Origin: a bacterium
GTDB taxonomy: Bacteria > Zixibacteria > MSB-5A5 > GN15 > FEB-12
Reading direction: 5' to 3'
NCBI GenBank assembly: GCA_024230675.1
Contig: JAAERE010000052.1
Coordinates: 1-37,427 of the forward strand
Length of the DNA: 37,427 bases
A program made the position numbers and the translations under genes. The notes under the pieces are model-generated. The model saw only the letters and a list, made by a program, of their open reading frames with translations, was not told the origin of the DNA and did no database searches. Of this stretch, positions 22,091-31,075 are shown in pieces (the first letter of the stretch is position 1; each line of letters begins with the position of its first letter).

Positions 22091-23119
22091 ATGCCAGTAG
22101 TTACGCCCGAGATTTACATGAAGATGCTCACGGCCGCACGCTACGGTCGTTATGCCTTTCCGGCTATCAACGTGACTTCCACCGAGACAGCCAACGCCGC
22201 GCTGAAGGGTTTTGCCGACGCCGGTTCCGACGGTATCATTCAGGTTTCGACCGGGGGAGGCGAGTTCGCTTCGGGACTCCACAACAAGGACATGGCGCTC
22301 GGGGCGATCACCATTGCCGAACACGTCCACCGCGTCGCCGATCGCTACAACATCTATGTTGCCCTCCACACCGACCATTGTGTGCCCAGGAAGGTCGATA
22401 GTTTCGTCAGGCCGCTCATAGCTGCCACGGCCGAGCGTCGTGCCTCCGGACAGGGCAACTTGTTTCAGTCGCATATGTTCGATGGTTCCGAGCTGCCGCT
22501 CGATGAAAACATGAAGATTGCTCATGCCCTCATGAAAGAGTGCGTCGCCAACGAGATTATCCTTGAAGTCGAGACCGGTGTGGTCGGCGGCGAAGAGGAC
22601 GGTGTCGACCACAGCGACACTCCGGCGGAAAAACTGTACACTACGCCCGAGGATATGGTCGGCGTCTACGAAACGCTGCATCCGCTGGGCGGGACGTTCA
22701 TGCTCGCCGCGACTTTTGGCAACGTTCACGGGATCTACAAGCCGGGCAACGTCAAGCTGCGTCCGAAAATCCTCAAGGAGGGTCAGGCCGCTGTCACGGG
22801 CAAGCACGGCTCCGAGGCCGCCATGCATCTCGTGTTTCACGGCGGTTCCGGCTCCGAATTGGCCGATATTCATGAGACGCTGGACTACGGCGTAATCAAG
22901 ATGAACGTCGACACCGATACGCAGTACTACTTCACGCAGCCGGTCAAGGAGCACATGATCGAAAATCAGGGCGAACTGACCCACAACGGCGATCAGATGG
23001 CCAACAAGAAGAAGTTCGATCCTCGTGCCTATCTCAAGAAGGCCGAAGAAAACATGGCTTCGAGGGTGACCACGGCCTGCAAAGACCTCAAGTCCGACGG
23101 AAAAACTCTGTTCAAGTAG
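22091..23119 (+). CDS. fbaA: Class II fructose-bisphosphate aldolase
   Basis: A 342-residue Zn2+-dependent aldolase cleaving fructose-1,6-bisphosphate to GAP and DHAP. It resembles class IIA enzymes such as E. coli FbaA. Catalytic and zinc residues are seen: Asp95 and His96 in 'LHTDHC', Glu in 'EVETGVVGGEEDGV', His213 in 'GNVHGIYKPG' and His250 in 'VFHGGSGS'. The phosphate-binding 'NVDTDTQYYFT' follows. The start was set at the ATG at 22091, because earlier in-frame codons overlap acnA and do not resemble the family. A GGGG-containing purine stretch precedes it. A strong terminator lies 30 bases after the stop, ending the acnA-fba unit. Fusion, truncation or active-site loss are not seen. Confidence 0.96.
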   Translation: MPVVTPEIYMKMLTAARYGRYAFPAINVTSTETANAALKGFADAGSDGIIQVSTGGGEFASGLHNKDMALGAITIAEHVHRVADRYNIYVALHTDHCVPRKVDSFVRPLIAATAERRASGQGNLFQSHMFDGSELPLDENMKIAHALMKECVANEIILEVETGVVGGEEDGVDHSDTPAEKLYTTPEDMVGVYETLHPLGGTFMLAATFGNVHGIYKPGNVKLRPKILKEGQAAVTGKHGSEAAMHLVFHGGSGSELADIHETLDYGVIKMNVDTDTQYYFTQPVKEHMIENQGELTHNGDQMANKKKFDPRAYLKKAEENMASRVTTACKDLKSDGKTLFK

Positions 23120-23148
23120 CCGAGATTACCTGTTATCGGAAATTCAAG

Positions 23149-23182
23149 GCCCGCTCGCCTAAATGGTGGAGCGGGCTTTTTC
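23149..23182 (+). terminator. Intrinsic terminator after fructose-bisphosphate aldolase
   Basis: GCCCGCTC (23149-23156) pairs perfectly with GAGCGGGC (23169-23176), with a 12-base loop and a following TTTTT. Confidence 0.88.
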
Positions 23183-23237
23183 GTCGATTGCGGAGACGGG
23201 AGATTCCCGGCCGCCAAAGCCATCGACGGGAATGCTG

Positions 23238-23266
23238 TTGACATTTCCCGGGGGTGCCGTTAATTA
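23238..23266 (+). promoter_or_regulatory. Promoter of gcvT
   Basis: TTGACA (23238-23243), a 17-base spacer and TAATTA (23261-23266). The ATG at 23305 is about 32 bases beyond the expected transcription start. An AAAGG ribosome-binding site lies 10 bases before it. Confidence 0.55.
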
Positions 23267-23304
23267 GGCCCCATTGACGTATTTTTGTAAAGGTAGACAG
23301 CAAG

Positions 23305-24414
23305 ATGACAGCTACAAACCTAAACGCAATTAAGACTCCGTTCTACCAGTTTCACGTAGAAGCCGGGGCCAAAATAGTAGAATTCGCCGGCTTCCTGATG
23401 CCGGTTCAATACAAGGGCGTAACTTCAGAGCATCTCGCCGTGCGGGAGAATATCGGACTTTTCGACCTGTCCCACATGGGCGAGTTTGAGGTTTCGGGAC
23501 CCGACGCTCTGGCGTTTCTCCAAAAAACCACCACCAACAACGTCGCCGCACTGGAGATCGGCCAGATTCAGTATAGCTGCATGCCCTATGCCGAGGGTGG
23601 TATTGTTGATGACCTTCTGATCTATCGGACCGGAGAAGACAGCTTTTTCCTGGTAGTCAACGCCTCCAACCTGCAGAAGGATTTCGACTGGCTGGACTCT
23701 CATCGCGAGGGCGAGGTCTCTCTGGTCGACCTCTCGGCCGGCCTGGGTCTCCTGGCCATACAGGGCCCTAACGCCCAGAAACTGATGACCCAGCTGACCG
23801 ATCACGACCTCGAGAACATGCCGTATTACACACACGTTACGGCGAAAGTCGCCGGAGTAGACCTGATGTTCTCCCGAACCGGATACACCGGCGAGGACGG
23901 TTTTGAGATTTATATCCCCAATGAGCACTGTTCCGCGCTCTGGAAGGCCGTTACCAAAGCTGGCGCCGGTCACAACCTTGAGCTGATCGGCCTGGGAGCC
24001 CGTGACTCGCTGCGCCTTGAGATGAAAATGTCGCTCTACGGCAACGATATTGATCAGGCCACGACCCCGGTTGAGGCCGGGCTGGGCTGGATTGTGCATT
24101 GGGACAAAGACTTCATCGGCAAGGAAGTCATCGCCCAACAGAAGGCTGAGAAACCTAAGCGGCGGCTGATTTGTCTGGAGCTCGAAGGTAAGGCCTTCCC
24201 ACGTCACGGGTATAAGATATTTGACGGTGAGAAGGAGATCGGCGAGGTCACGTCCGGGACCTTCTCGCCCTCGCTCAAGAAACCGGTCGCGCTGGGTTAT
24301 GTGGCACGACGCAAGGCCAGGATCGGGTCAACGGTTGAGGTGGAAATTCGCAACAAACGCTATCCGGCAGTGGTTGTTAAGCCGCCCTTCTACAAAAACG
24401 CTTCGCATCGATAG
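23305..24414 (+). CDS. gcvT: Aminomethyltransferase (glycine cleavage system T protein)
   Basis: A 369-residue folate-binding enzyme that transfers the aminomethyl carbon from GcvH to tetrahydrofolate, releasing ammonia. Family landmarks are 'TPFYQFHVEAGAKIVEFAGF', 'MPVQYKG', 'GLFDLSHMGEFEVSGPDA', 'GGIVDDLLIYR' (with the catalytic Asp of E. coli GcvT equivalents), 'NASNLQKDFDWL', 'FSRTGYTGEDGFEIY', 'GLGARDSLRLEMKMSLYGND' and the C-terminal 'GEVTSGTFSPSLKKPVALGY'. Length matches GcvT (about 360-370) rather than YgfZ. GcvH and GcvP are not in the window. It opens a run of seven closely spaced plus-strand genes, and the next gene starts 11 bases after its stop. Confidence 0.96.
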   Translation: MTATNLNAIKTPFYQFHVEAGAKIVEFAGFLMPVQYKGVTSEHLAVRENIGLFDLSHMGEFEVSGPDALAFLQKTTTNNVAALEIGQIQYSCMPYAEGGIVDDLLIYRTGEDSFFLVVNASNLQKDFDWLDSHREGEVSLVDLSAGLGLLAIQGPNAQKLMTQLTDHDLENMPYYTHVTAKVAGVDLMFSRTGYTGEDGFEIYIPNEHCSALWKAVTKAGAGHNLELIGLGARDSLRLEMKMSLYGNDIDQATTPVEAGLGWIVHWDKDFIGKEVIAQQKAEKPKRRLICLELEGKAFPRHGYKIFDGEKEIGEVTSGTFSPSLKKPVALGYVARRKARIGSTVEVEIRNKRYPAVVVKPPFYKNASHR

Positions 24415-24425
24415 GTCGCTTCTTC

Positions 24426-25154
24426 ATGCGCATACAACTGTTTCTGACATCGGGCCCGCTGCACAAAGTTGATTTTGAGAAAAAGACCGTGGTGGTGGTG
24501 GATGTACTGCGATCGTCAACTTCGATCTGCACCATCCTCAACGCCGGCGCCAGGGGCGTTATTCCCACGGCCGGTCCGGGCGAGGCGGGGGAGATGTGGA
24601 CCAAACTGGGACAGGAAACCACTGTGCTCGCCGGGGAGCGTGAAGGAACCAAGATAGAGAATTTCCAGCTCGGGAACTCCCCGCTGGAATTCAACCGCGA
24701 GACGGTCGGCGACAAAAACGTCATTCTATGCACTACCAACGGCACGGGCGTGTTCGCGCGCGTAGCCAGGGCGGAACTGACTCTCTCGGGCGCCCTGGTT
24801 AACGTTTCGACCGTAGCCGCAGCCGTAGTCGGAGTGGATCGGGACACCATCATCGTCTGCTCCGGTCATGAGGGCGGTTTTTCGATCGAGGACACCCTCT
24901 GCGGCGGGATGGTGATAGATTTGCTCAAACAGACCCACGGCTGTTACCTGGAGCTGAACGATGCCGCCACCCTGGCTCTGTTGCTGTATGAGGCCAACCG
25001 TGCAGATCTGCCGAAAGCCATAGCCCGGGGGGAGCACGGCCGGTATCTGACCGAGATAGGCTTCGGCCGCGATGTAGAAGTGAGCTCCGAGGTCGACTCC
25101 CGGCCGGTATTGCCGGTTATGCGGGACGGTCGTCTGGTTAGAGTCGAAGATTAA
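24426..25154 (+). CDS. comB: 2-phosphosulfolactate phosphatase family protein (ComB-like)
   Basis: A 242-residue protein of the ComB family. The founding archaeal member removes phosphate from 2-phosphosulfolactate during coenzyme M synthesis. Family-typical segments are 'KTVVVVDVLRSSTSICTIL', 'VLAGEREGTKIENFQLGNSP', 'ILCTTNGTGVFARV' and 'VVCSGHEGGFSIEDTLCGG', here with 'IIVCSGHEGGFSIEDTLCGG'. The acidic and Ser/Thr residues of these loops line the Mg2+-dependent active site in the known structure. No other coenzyme M or sulfolactate gene is nearby, so the true substrate in this organism is open. It follows gcvT by 11 bases and precedes the TPR protein by about 55 bases. Confidence 0.88.
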   Translation: MRIQLFLTSGPLHKVDFEKKTVVVVDVLRSSTSICTILNAGARGVIPTAGPGEAGEMWTKLGQETTVLAGEREGTKIENFQLGNSPLEFNRETVGDKNVILCTTNGTGVFARVARAELTLSGALVNVSTVAAAVVGVDRDTIIVCSGHEGGFSIEDTLCGGMVIDLLKQTHGCYLELNDAATLALLLYEANRADLPKAIARGEHGRYLTEIGFGRDVEVSSEVDSRPVLPVMRDGRLVRVED

Positions 25155-25209
25155 TCCCTTATTGAAGGCTGCACCGGTCCCTGAGGCCGATGCTGCGTAT
25201 AAAGACATT

Positions 25210-27114
25210 ATGCCTAAATACTTTATCTTTCTGGTATGTGCCGTCTCGCTGATTTCGCTCAATCGAGCCTCAGCGGCTCCAGGTCTCCGGGCCGAACTCT
25301 CAATCCACCAGATGGACGGCGCCAGCCAGAAGAACGTTCTGCTGTACACCGATACCAACGATTTCCTCGTTGATGTCGAGGCGACGGGGTTCGCCACCTG
25401 TCTTTCGTTCAACGTGAAAGTCACCGGCGTCGACAGCCTTGGGGCTCGTTTCCAGGTTCACGTTTTCACGCTGGACGCCCAGTCAAAGAATTACGCCCGG
25501 AGTTTCGACGTCGAATACGACCTTCCGGCAAAAATAGAAGACATCGTGGGCAAGGACGACTCGCGGCTGACCCTGACTGTGGTCCCTCTGGCCTCGATCG
25601 AAATCGACACCTCCAATTGCCATTATCTGCATCAATCCGAAGATGATTTCAGTTTTGATCCGACCGCGCATCTCGATATCCACTACGTTCCCCAGTCGCT
25701 GGCCGACTTCTACTGGGGATCGATCAAGGGGTTGATGGAAGATGAGTACCGTCGGTTCGATCGTCTTGTCAGATTCAACCTGCCCGGCAAGTATCATCTG
25801 TATGCCTGTCCCTGCAAGATTCGCTCTGTGATCTGGGACGACCGCTTCGGCATGCTGGTTGACCCTACGCGCAGTGCCCTGTTTTCGATATATACTCAGG
25901 ACTTCAATTCCACTTACCCCTTCCTGGTCAACCAGGCGGCTATACTTCGCAAGTACGGTTACGCGCCCGCCTTTCTCTCGGAGGGGTTCGCCAATTACCT
26001 GACTTTTGCCGTGCACGGAATGAAAGAGATTATCAGCGAGGGCAAAACGGTCCCGCTGGACAACCTCCTGGACACTTATTCTTATTTTCAGGCCGATCCG
26101 ACGGTCGCCGACCTTACCTCGGCCACCTTCGTCAGGTACCTTGTAGAGCAGTACGATATTTCATTGTTCCTGGATCTGTATCGACAGTCGAACGATTTGA
26201 ATCTTCGTGAGTCGCTGCAGGCCGTGTATGAGAAGTCACCTTCCGAACTCGAAGCCGGTTGGCTTCAATACGTGGACACGATACAGATCAAGTTTCCGCA
26301 GATACTGCACTACACCAATCGGGCGGAGGCCATGCTGGACGAGGCTTCGATGATGCGCTATGCCAGGGAACTTCTGCAGCTTGCGGCCGGTCGCGATGAC
26401 TCGCTTCAGGCGCTCTCGCTGACGGTGCGCGCCCACTTCTTCAACGGTGAGTACTACGCTGCCGGCGACAATCAGAAAATCAAGCTGACCCTTGACAGCT
26501 CCAGCGCTTCCGGCTGGATGGCCCTGGCTGCCTATCAAATGATGAACGGTGAATTCGACCGAGCGGCCGAGAATCTTAATCACGCCCAGGCGCTCGATAC
26601 GGCCAGTCAAGTAATAGCTTTCAACCGCGCTTTCAATCACCATCTAACGGGTGACGACGAGGTGGCCGTCGATATATTCGAGAACGTCATAGCTTCTGCG
26701 GGAGCGGCCGGCTCACAGGCCGAAAGCAGAGCGCTGCTTGGCCACATTCTTCTGCAATCCGAAGACGAAGTCCGGCGATCTCAGGCCATATCCTATTTCA
26801 CGCAGGCGATCAGCTCACTATCGATTCAGTCCTCGCGGCACAGCGCCTCGCCCAGTCAGTCTATGTGGCTGGGAATCTGTCATCTCGGTACAGGAGATAC
26901 CGGCGCCGCTCAGGATCATCTTACCACGGCGCTCTTCCTCGAGAGTCGGCCGTTCTACAAGGGCATGATTCAACTCTGGCTCGGCAAGGTAGCCGATGTC
27001 AGGGGTGAGCACGATGTAGCACGCGAGCACTACGGCCGGGTGATGGCCCTGCCGGCTGCGATCTACCATCAGGATGAAGCAAGAAAACTGATCGAGACCC
27101 CGTACCGGCAATAG
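25210..27114 (+). CDS. Secreted protein: degenerate peptidase-MA-like region plus TPR repeats
   Basis: A 634-residue exported protein. A signal peptide ('FIFLVCAVSLISL...ASA') covers residues 1-22. A beta-rich domain follows (about 25-130). The middle (about 145-340) resembles gluzincin-type peptidase-MA domains: 'YAPAFLSEGFANYLTFAVHG' and 'FVRYLVEQYD' match the 'WlsEGlA.Y' and 'F..yl...yG' landmarks. Where HExxH is expected upstream, the sequence reads NQAAI, so zinc catalysis is doubtful. The C-terminal part (about 370-630) is helical with TPR-like repeats ('GWMALAAYQMMNGEFDRAAE', 'MWLGICHLGTGDTGAAQDHL'). I chose the ATG at 25210 because it starts the signal peptide. An in-frame TTG at 25162 would add 16 residues before it. 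The next gene starts 3 bases after the stop. Confidence 0.7.
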   Translation: MPKYFIFLVCAVSLISLNRASAAPGLRAELSIHQMDGASQKNVLLYTDTNDFLVDVEATGFATCLSFNVKVTGVDSLGARFQVHVFTLDAQSKNYARSFDVEYDLPAKIEDIVGKDDSRLTLTVVPLASIEIDTSNCHYLHQSEDDFSFDPTAHLDIHYVPQSLADFYWGSIKGLMEDEYRRFDRLVRFNLPGKYHLYACPCKIRSVIWDDRFGMLVDPTRSALFSIYTQDFNSTYPFLVNQAAILRKYGYAPAFLSEGFANYLTFAVHGMKEIISEGKTVPLDNLLDTYSYFQADPTVADLTSATFVRYLVEQYDISLFLDLYRQSNDLNLRESLQAVYEKSPSELEAGWLQYVDTIQIKFPQILHYTNRAEAMLDEASMMRYARELLQLAAGRDDSLQALSLTVRAHFFNGEYYAAGDNQKIKLTLDSSSASGWMALAAYQMMNGEFDRAAENLNHAQALDTASQVIAFNRAFNHHLTGDDEVAVDIFENVIASAGAAGSQAESRALLGHILLQSEDEVRRSQAISYFTQAISSLSIQSSRHSASPSQSMWLGICHLGTGDTGAAQDHLTTALFLESRPFYKGMIQLWLGKVADVRGEHDVAREHYGRVMALPAAIYHQDEARKLIETPYRQ

Positions 27115-27117
27115 AAT

Positions 27118-29187
27118 ATGTTCAGCTTCCTGAATTCAACGATACTGTTTGCAGCGGCGGCAGCGCTGATACCGCTGATTATTCACCTGTTCTCGCGACG
27201 GCGGGTAAAGGTGATTGAATTCTCATCGCTGCGCCATCTCAAAGAGATGCAACGCCGGCAACTCAGGCGGCTGAAAATACGACAGTTGTTGCTCCTGATT
27301 ATCCGTATGTTGATAATCCTCTGTGTTGTCCTGGCTTTCGCGCGTCCGACGATCAAAGAAGGCGGGGTGGGTTCTCACGCGGCAGTGTCTGCCGTGGTGC
27401 TGGTCGACAATTCCGCATCGATGCGGCGATACGTTCTCGACGGCGACCTCTTTGAGATCGCCCGCGCCCGCGTACAGGAGCTGCTGAACACTTTTTCCCA
27501 GTCTGACGAGGTCTGCCTGCTGGCGCTCGATCGTGCGGCCGGCGAGTCCGGCGATGAATTCGCCAGCGCGGCTGTGGCTGTCGAAAAGCTGTCACGGCTT
27601 CAGTCTGGAGCGGGCCGCGCCGATCTTGAGGCCGCGCTGGGCAAGGCCGTACAACTGCTGGACAACGCCACCAACCTCAATCGGGAAGTCTATCTGGTCA
27701 CCGACCGTCAGCGCACCTCCCTGCCGGAGGCCGAAATCCTCAGCGAGGTCGACATAGAACTCTATCTTGTCGATCTGCCGCTTGAAGAGGTCGACAATCT
27801 CGGCGTAGTAGCGCTCGACTTTGGTGGACAGTTAATCCAGGCGGGGCATGATTTTGACCTGGTGGCCACTATTCGCAACTATGGCAATCAGGAAGCCACC
27901 GATCGAATCGCCTCTCTGTTTGTCAACGGCAAGCGCGTCGCTCAGACCGATTTCGACGCCGCTGCCGGAAGCGAAACCACGGTGCGTTTCACGCGGGCCG
28001 TCTCCCGCACCGGCTTCCATTCCGGCTATGTGGAACTGTCCGACGACAAATTCCCCGGCGATAATCGCCAGTTTTTCAGTTTTCGAATTCCGGATCAATT
28101 CAACCTCCTGATCATTGACGGTGATGAAGCTGCCAGTTTCCTGTCACTGGCGTTGGTACCGCCTGCATCCGGAGGACAATACTGGTCCGTCAAGGAAGCT
28201 TCGCCGCAGGAACTCTCCGGCGTAAGTTTCAGCCACTACGATGTTGTCGTGCTGGCCGGTGCTCCCCGGCTGGAAGCGACTTATCTGTCGCGGCTGCAGA
28301 ATTTCGTGCATCGCGGCAAGTCCTTGCTCATCACCTACGGCGGTCGGACGGACATAGATTACTTCAACGAAGCCTGGTCCTCGGTCACCGGTGTAACCTA
28401 CCAGCAAGCGGTTCGAAGGAGTTTCAACCGAGCCGGCTATTATTCGCTCCAGTCGCTGGATTTGGATCATCCGATTTTCTCTGTGTTTGATCTGGAGGAA
28501 GGTAAACCTCCGGAAGTAAAATTCTTCACTCTGCCGGAGTTGACTATCGAACCTCGTGTCAGCGCGCTCATGGAATTCACGGGAGATCGCCCGGCTCTGG
28601 TCGAGGCTCGCTATGGTCGGGGAAAGGTGCTGACCTTCACCGGCCCCGTCTCGCCGCAATACGCCGATCTGGTCAGCCACGGCTTTTTTGTGCCGTTCGT
28701 AGCGCGCGTTTCAGAATACCTGGCTTCGGACCTGTCCAGTTTGGACCTTCGTTTGCTCACCGGCACCAATATCACACGTGCGTTGTCTTCCGAGGGGGCC
28801 GTGATGTACGCGGTCGACCTGGTGGCTCCTGACAGCTCGGTCCGGAGAATCCCGCCGGAGGAAGAAAACGGCGCGCAGGTGATCCACACCGGGCCGCTGG
28901 GAAGTCCGGGTGTCTATCTCGTAAGCCACCAGGGTCGGGAGGTTGACCGGTTTGCCGTCAACCTCGATCCTGCCGAGTGCGATCTGACCACCACTGAGAC
29001 CGATCAATTCGCTCTGTCGCTGGGACGCGAGGATTACCGGCAGGTCGAGACCGACGCCCCCATCGCCGAGATAATCTCAGGATTCAGGATCGGTCGCGAA
29101 CTGTGGCAGATCTTCTTATGGGCGGCAGTCCTGCTCCTGATCGCCGAGATGTTGCTGGGGCGGCAATCCTCTCCAACCGAGGACTAA
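27118..29187 (+). CDS. BatA-like membrane protein with VWA domain
   Basis: A 689-residue inner-membrane protein. The first 80 residues are the BatA N-terminal hairpin: a membrane segment ('ILFAAAAALIPLIIHLF'), the basic 'SRRRVKVIEFSSLRHLKEM' loop and a second segment ('LLLLIIRMLIILCVVLAFARP'). A von Willebrand factor A domain follows with the MIDAS motif DNSAS at 97-101. After about residue 230 comes a CARDB-like beta domain ('DLVATIRNYGNQEATDRIAS'). Then there is a Rossmann/glutamine-amidotransferase-like part ('LLIIDGDEAASFLSLAL', 'VHRGKSLLITYGG') and a C-terminal membrane helix ('IFLWAAVLLLIAEMLLG'). Bat proteins are usually near MoxR and DUF58 genes, and those are not here. It starts 3 bases after the upstream TPR gene, implying coupled translation and possibly a shared envelope role. 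Confidence 0.85.
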   Translation: MFSFLNSTILFAAAAALIPLIIHLFSRRRVKVIEFSSLRHLKEMQRRQLRRLKIRQLLLLIIRMLIILCVVLAFARPTIKEGGVGSHAAVSAVVLVDNSASMRRYVLDGDLFEIARARVQELLNTFSQSDEVCLLALDRAAGESGDEFASAAVAVEKLSRLQSGAGRADLEAALGKAVQLLDNATNLNREVYLVTDRQRTSLPEAEILSEVDIELYLVDLPLEEVDNLGVVALDFGGQLIQAGHDFDLVATIRNYGNQEATDRIASLFVNGKRVAQTDFDAAAGSETTVRFTRAVSRTGFHSGYVELSDDKFPGDNRQFFSFRIPDQFNLLIIDGDEAASFLSLALVPPASGGQYWSVKEASPQELSGVSFSHYDVVVLAGAPRLEATYLSRLQNFVHRGKSLLITYGGRTDIDYFNEAWSSVTGVTYQQAVRRSFNRAGYYSLQSLDLDHPIFSVFDLEEGKPPEVKFFTLPELTIEPRVSALMEFTGDRPALVEARYGRGKVLTFTGPVSPQYADLVSHGFFVPFVARVSEYLASDLSSLDLRLLTGTNITRALSSEGAVMYAVDLVAPDSSVRRIPPEEENGAQVIHTGPLGSPGVYLVSHQGREVDRFAVNLDPAECDLTTTETDQFALSLGREDYRQVETDAPIAEIISGFRIGRELWQIFLWAAVLLLIAEMLLGRQSSPTED

Positions 29188-29191
29188 CATC

Positions 29192-31075
29192 ATGACTCTC
29201 CTCGCGGCCGAAAAGATTTCCAAGAAATTTAAAGACCAGGTAATTGTCGAGCAACTCTCGTTTACGATCCAGGAAGGGGAGCGGATTGCACTTGTCGGCA
29301 AAAACGGCATCGGTAAAACCACCTTGCTGGAGATACTGGCCGACAAACAACGACCAGACTCAGGGACGATCACGCGCTCGCGCACTTGTCTTGTGGACTA
29401 TGTCGAGCAGGAAAAGACCGAATATCTCGATATGTCCCTTTTTGATTTTGTGGCGGACTCCCGGGCCGATCTGCTGGATACGCTCAGAAAAATCCGGGAG
29501 CTGGAACACTATCTGGAGGAACAGCCCGGCGATTCCGATCAACTCAGGCGACTTGGGGAGCTTCAGCAGGCTTTCGAACAGCAGGATGGTTTCAACTTCG
29601 ACATTGAGATCACTTTGATCCTGACCGGGCTAGGTTTCGGACGCGACCGTTTCTCGGACCGCTTGTCCAATTTCTCCGGCGGCGAAAAAAACCGGGCCGG
29701 TTTGGCCCGCCTGCTCGCCGGGCGCGGCAATCTGCTGCTCCTTGATGAGCCGACCAACCACCTGGATATCGAATCCACGGCCTGGCTGGAGGACTACCTC
29801 AACAAGCTGGACAAAGCCTGCATAATTGTCTCGCACGACCGGGCCTTTTTAAATTCTGCGGCCGACAAAGTTTGGGAGATGGCTTTCGGAAGGATCGAGA
29901 CTTACACCGGCGGCATCAACCGCTATCTGACCGACCGCACCAAGCGGAGGGAATTGCAGGAACACCGATTCCGTCATCAGCAGGAGGAGATTAAAAGGAT
30001 AGAGGATTTCATCCAGCGCAATATGGCCGGGCAGAAAACCAAGCAGGCGCAGTCGAAACTCAAGTATCTTAATCGTATTAGGCGGCTCGAAGCTCCCCGC
30101 AACGACCCCAAGAGCCCCTCGATCAAACTGGAATCCTCCGGCCGCTCCTGGGCGCACGTCCTTTCGCTTGAATCGGTCACGCTCGGCTACGGCGATTTGC
30201 CGGTAGTCGAGGACGTCAAGTTTGATATCTACCGGGGCGACAAAATCGGCTTGATCGGACGCAACGGCTCCGGCAAATCCACGCTTCTTCGGGCTCTCAT
30301 CGGCGAATTGGAGCCTTCGGAAGGAAACATCAGACTCGGTAACAACGTGGAAGTCGCCTATTTCGACCAGGAACTGTCGGACCTTCACGAAACTGTCAGC
30401 ATTCTCGACAACATTTGGGAGGTTGACCCCAGCGCCGAGGCGGGAACCATGCGCGGATTCCTGGGACGGTTCGGGTTTACCGGCGAGGATGTTTTCAAGA
30501 TGGTTTCGGCGCTGTCCGGGGGAGAAAAGACCAAGCTGTGCCTGGCCAAACTGCTGTACCATCCCGCCAACCTGGTTATCCTTGACGAGCCGACCAATCA
30601 CCTGGATATATATGCTCGCGAGGCTCTGGAATCGGCGCTGCAGGAATTCGACGGCAGCTGTCTGGTCGTCAGCCACGATCGGTACTTCCTTGACGAAGTT
30701 GTCAATAAAGTGGTCTACATCAACGAGGGTCGCGCCGAGGTTTATCCCGGGAATTACTCTTACTTCCACGAGAAAAAGAGCGAGCAACAGCCCTCCGCCA
30801 GAAACAAACCGGCCAAAGACAAAACCGATTACCTGGAGTTCAAGGAACAATCCAAACGACGCTCCCGTCTCAAGAAGGACATAGCCGCCACCAGAGAACG
30901 CGTGGCCAGACTCGAAAAGGAACTGGCCGAACTAGTCGAGCAGCTTAATAACAATGTCCCCGCCGATGACTGGGAAGCCCTTAAGGAGCTCACCGAGCGC
31001 AAGCAAGCTCTGGAGAATGAGATTATCGAAGTGTACGTAGCCCTCGAGAAATTGGAGGACACGAACCTTGACTAA
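29192..31075 (+). CDS. ABC-F family ATPase (Uup/YheS-like)
   Basis: A 627-residue soluble protein with two ABC ATPase domains and no membrane segments, the hallmark of ABC-F translation factors that bind the ribosomal E site. Walker A motifs are GKNGIGKT (36-43) and GRNGSGKS (356-363). Signature and Walker B segments are 'FSGGEKNRAGLARLL' with 'LLLLDEPTNHLDI', and 'LSGGEKTKLCLAKLL' with 'LVILDEPTNHLDI'. The interdomain linker (about 245-310) is the charged P-site tRNA interaction motif region. The C-terminal 90 residues form a Lys/Glu-rich coiled coil, as in Uup. A resistance role is possible but there is no evidence for it. The start lies 4 bases after the BatA-like gene. Confidence 0.93.
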   Translation: MTLLAAEKISKKFKDQVIVEQLSFTIQEGERIALVGKNGIGKTTLLEILADKQRPDSGTITRSRTCLVDYVEQEKTEYLDMSLFDFVADSRADLLDTLRKIRELEHYLEEQPGDSDQLRRLGELQQAFEQQDGFNFDIEITLILTGLGFGRDRFSDRLSNFSGGEKNRAGLARLLAGRGNLLLLDEPTNHLDIESTAWLEDYLNKLDKACIIVSHDRAFLNSAADKVWEMAFGRIETYTGGINRYLTDRTKRRELQEHRFRHQQEEIKRIEDFIQRNMAGQKTKQAQSKLKYLNRIRRLEAPRNDPKSPSIKLESSGRSWAHVLSLESVTLGYGDLPVVEDVKFDIYRGDKIGLIGRNGSGKSTLLRALIGELEPSEGNIRLGNNVEVAYFDQELSDLHETVSILDNIWEVDPSAEAGTMRGFLGRFGFTGEDVFKMVSALSGGEKTKLCLAKLLYHPANLVILDEPTNHLDIYAREALESALQEFDGSCLVVSHDRYFLDEVVNKVVYINEGRAEVYPGNYSYFHEKKSEQQPSARNKPAKDKTDYLEFKEQSKRRSRLKKDIAATRERVARLEKELAELVEQLNNNVPADDWEALKELTERKQALENEIIEVYVALEKLEDTNLD

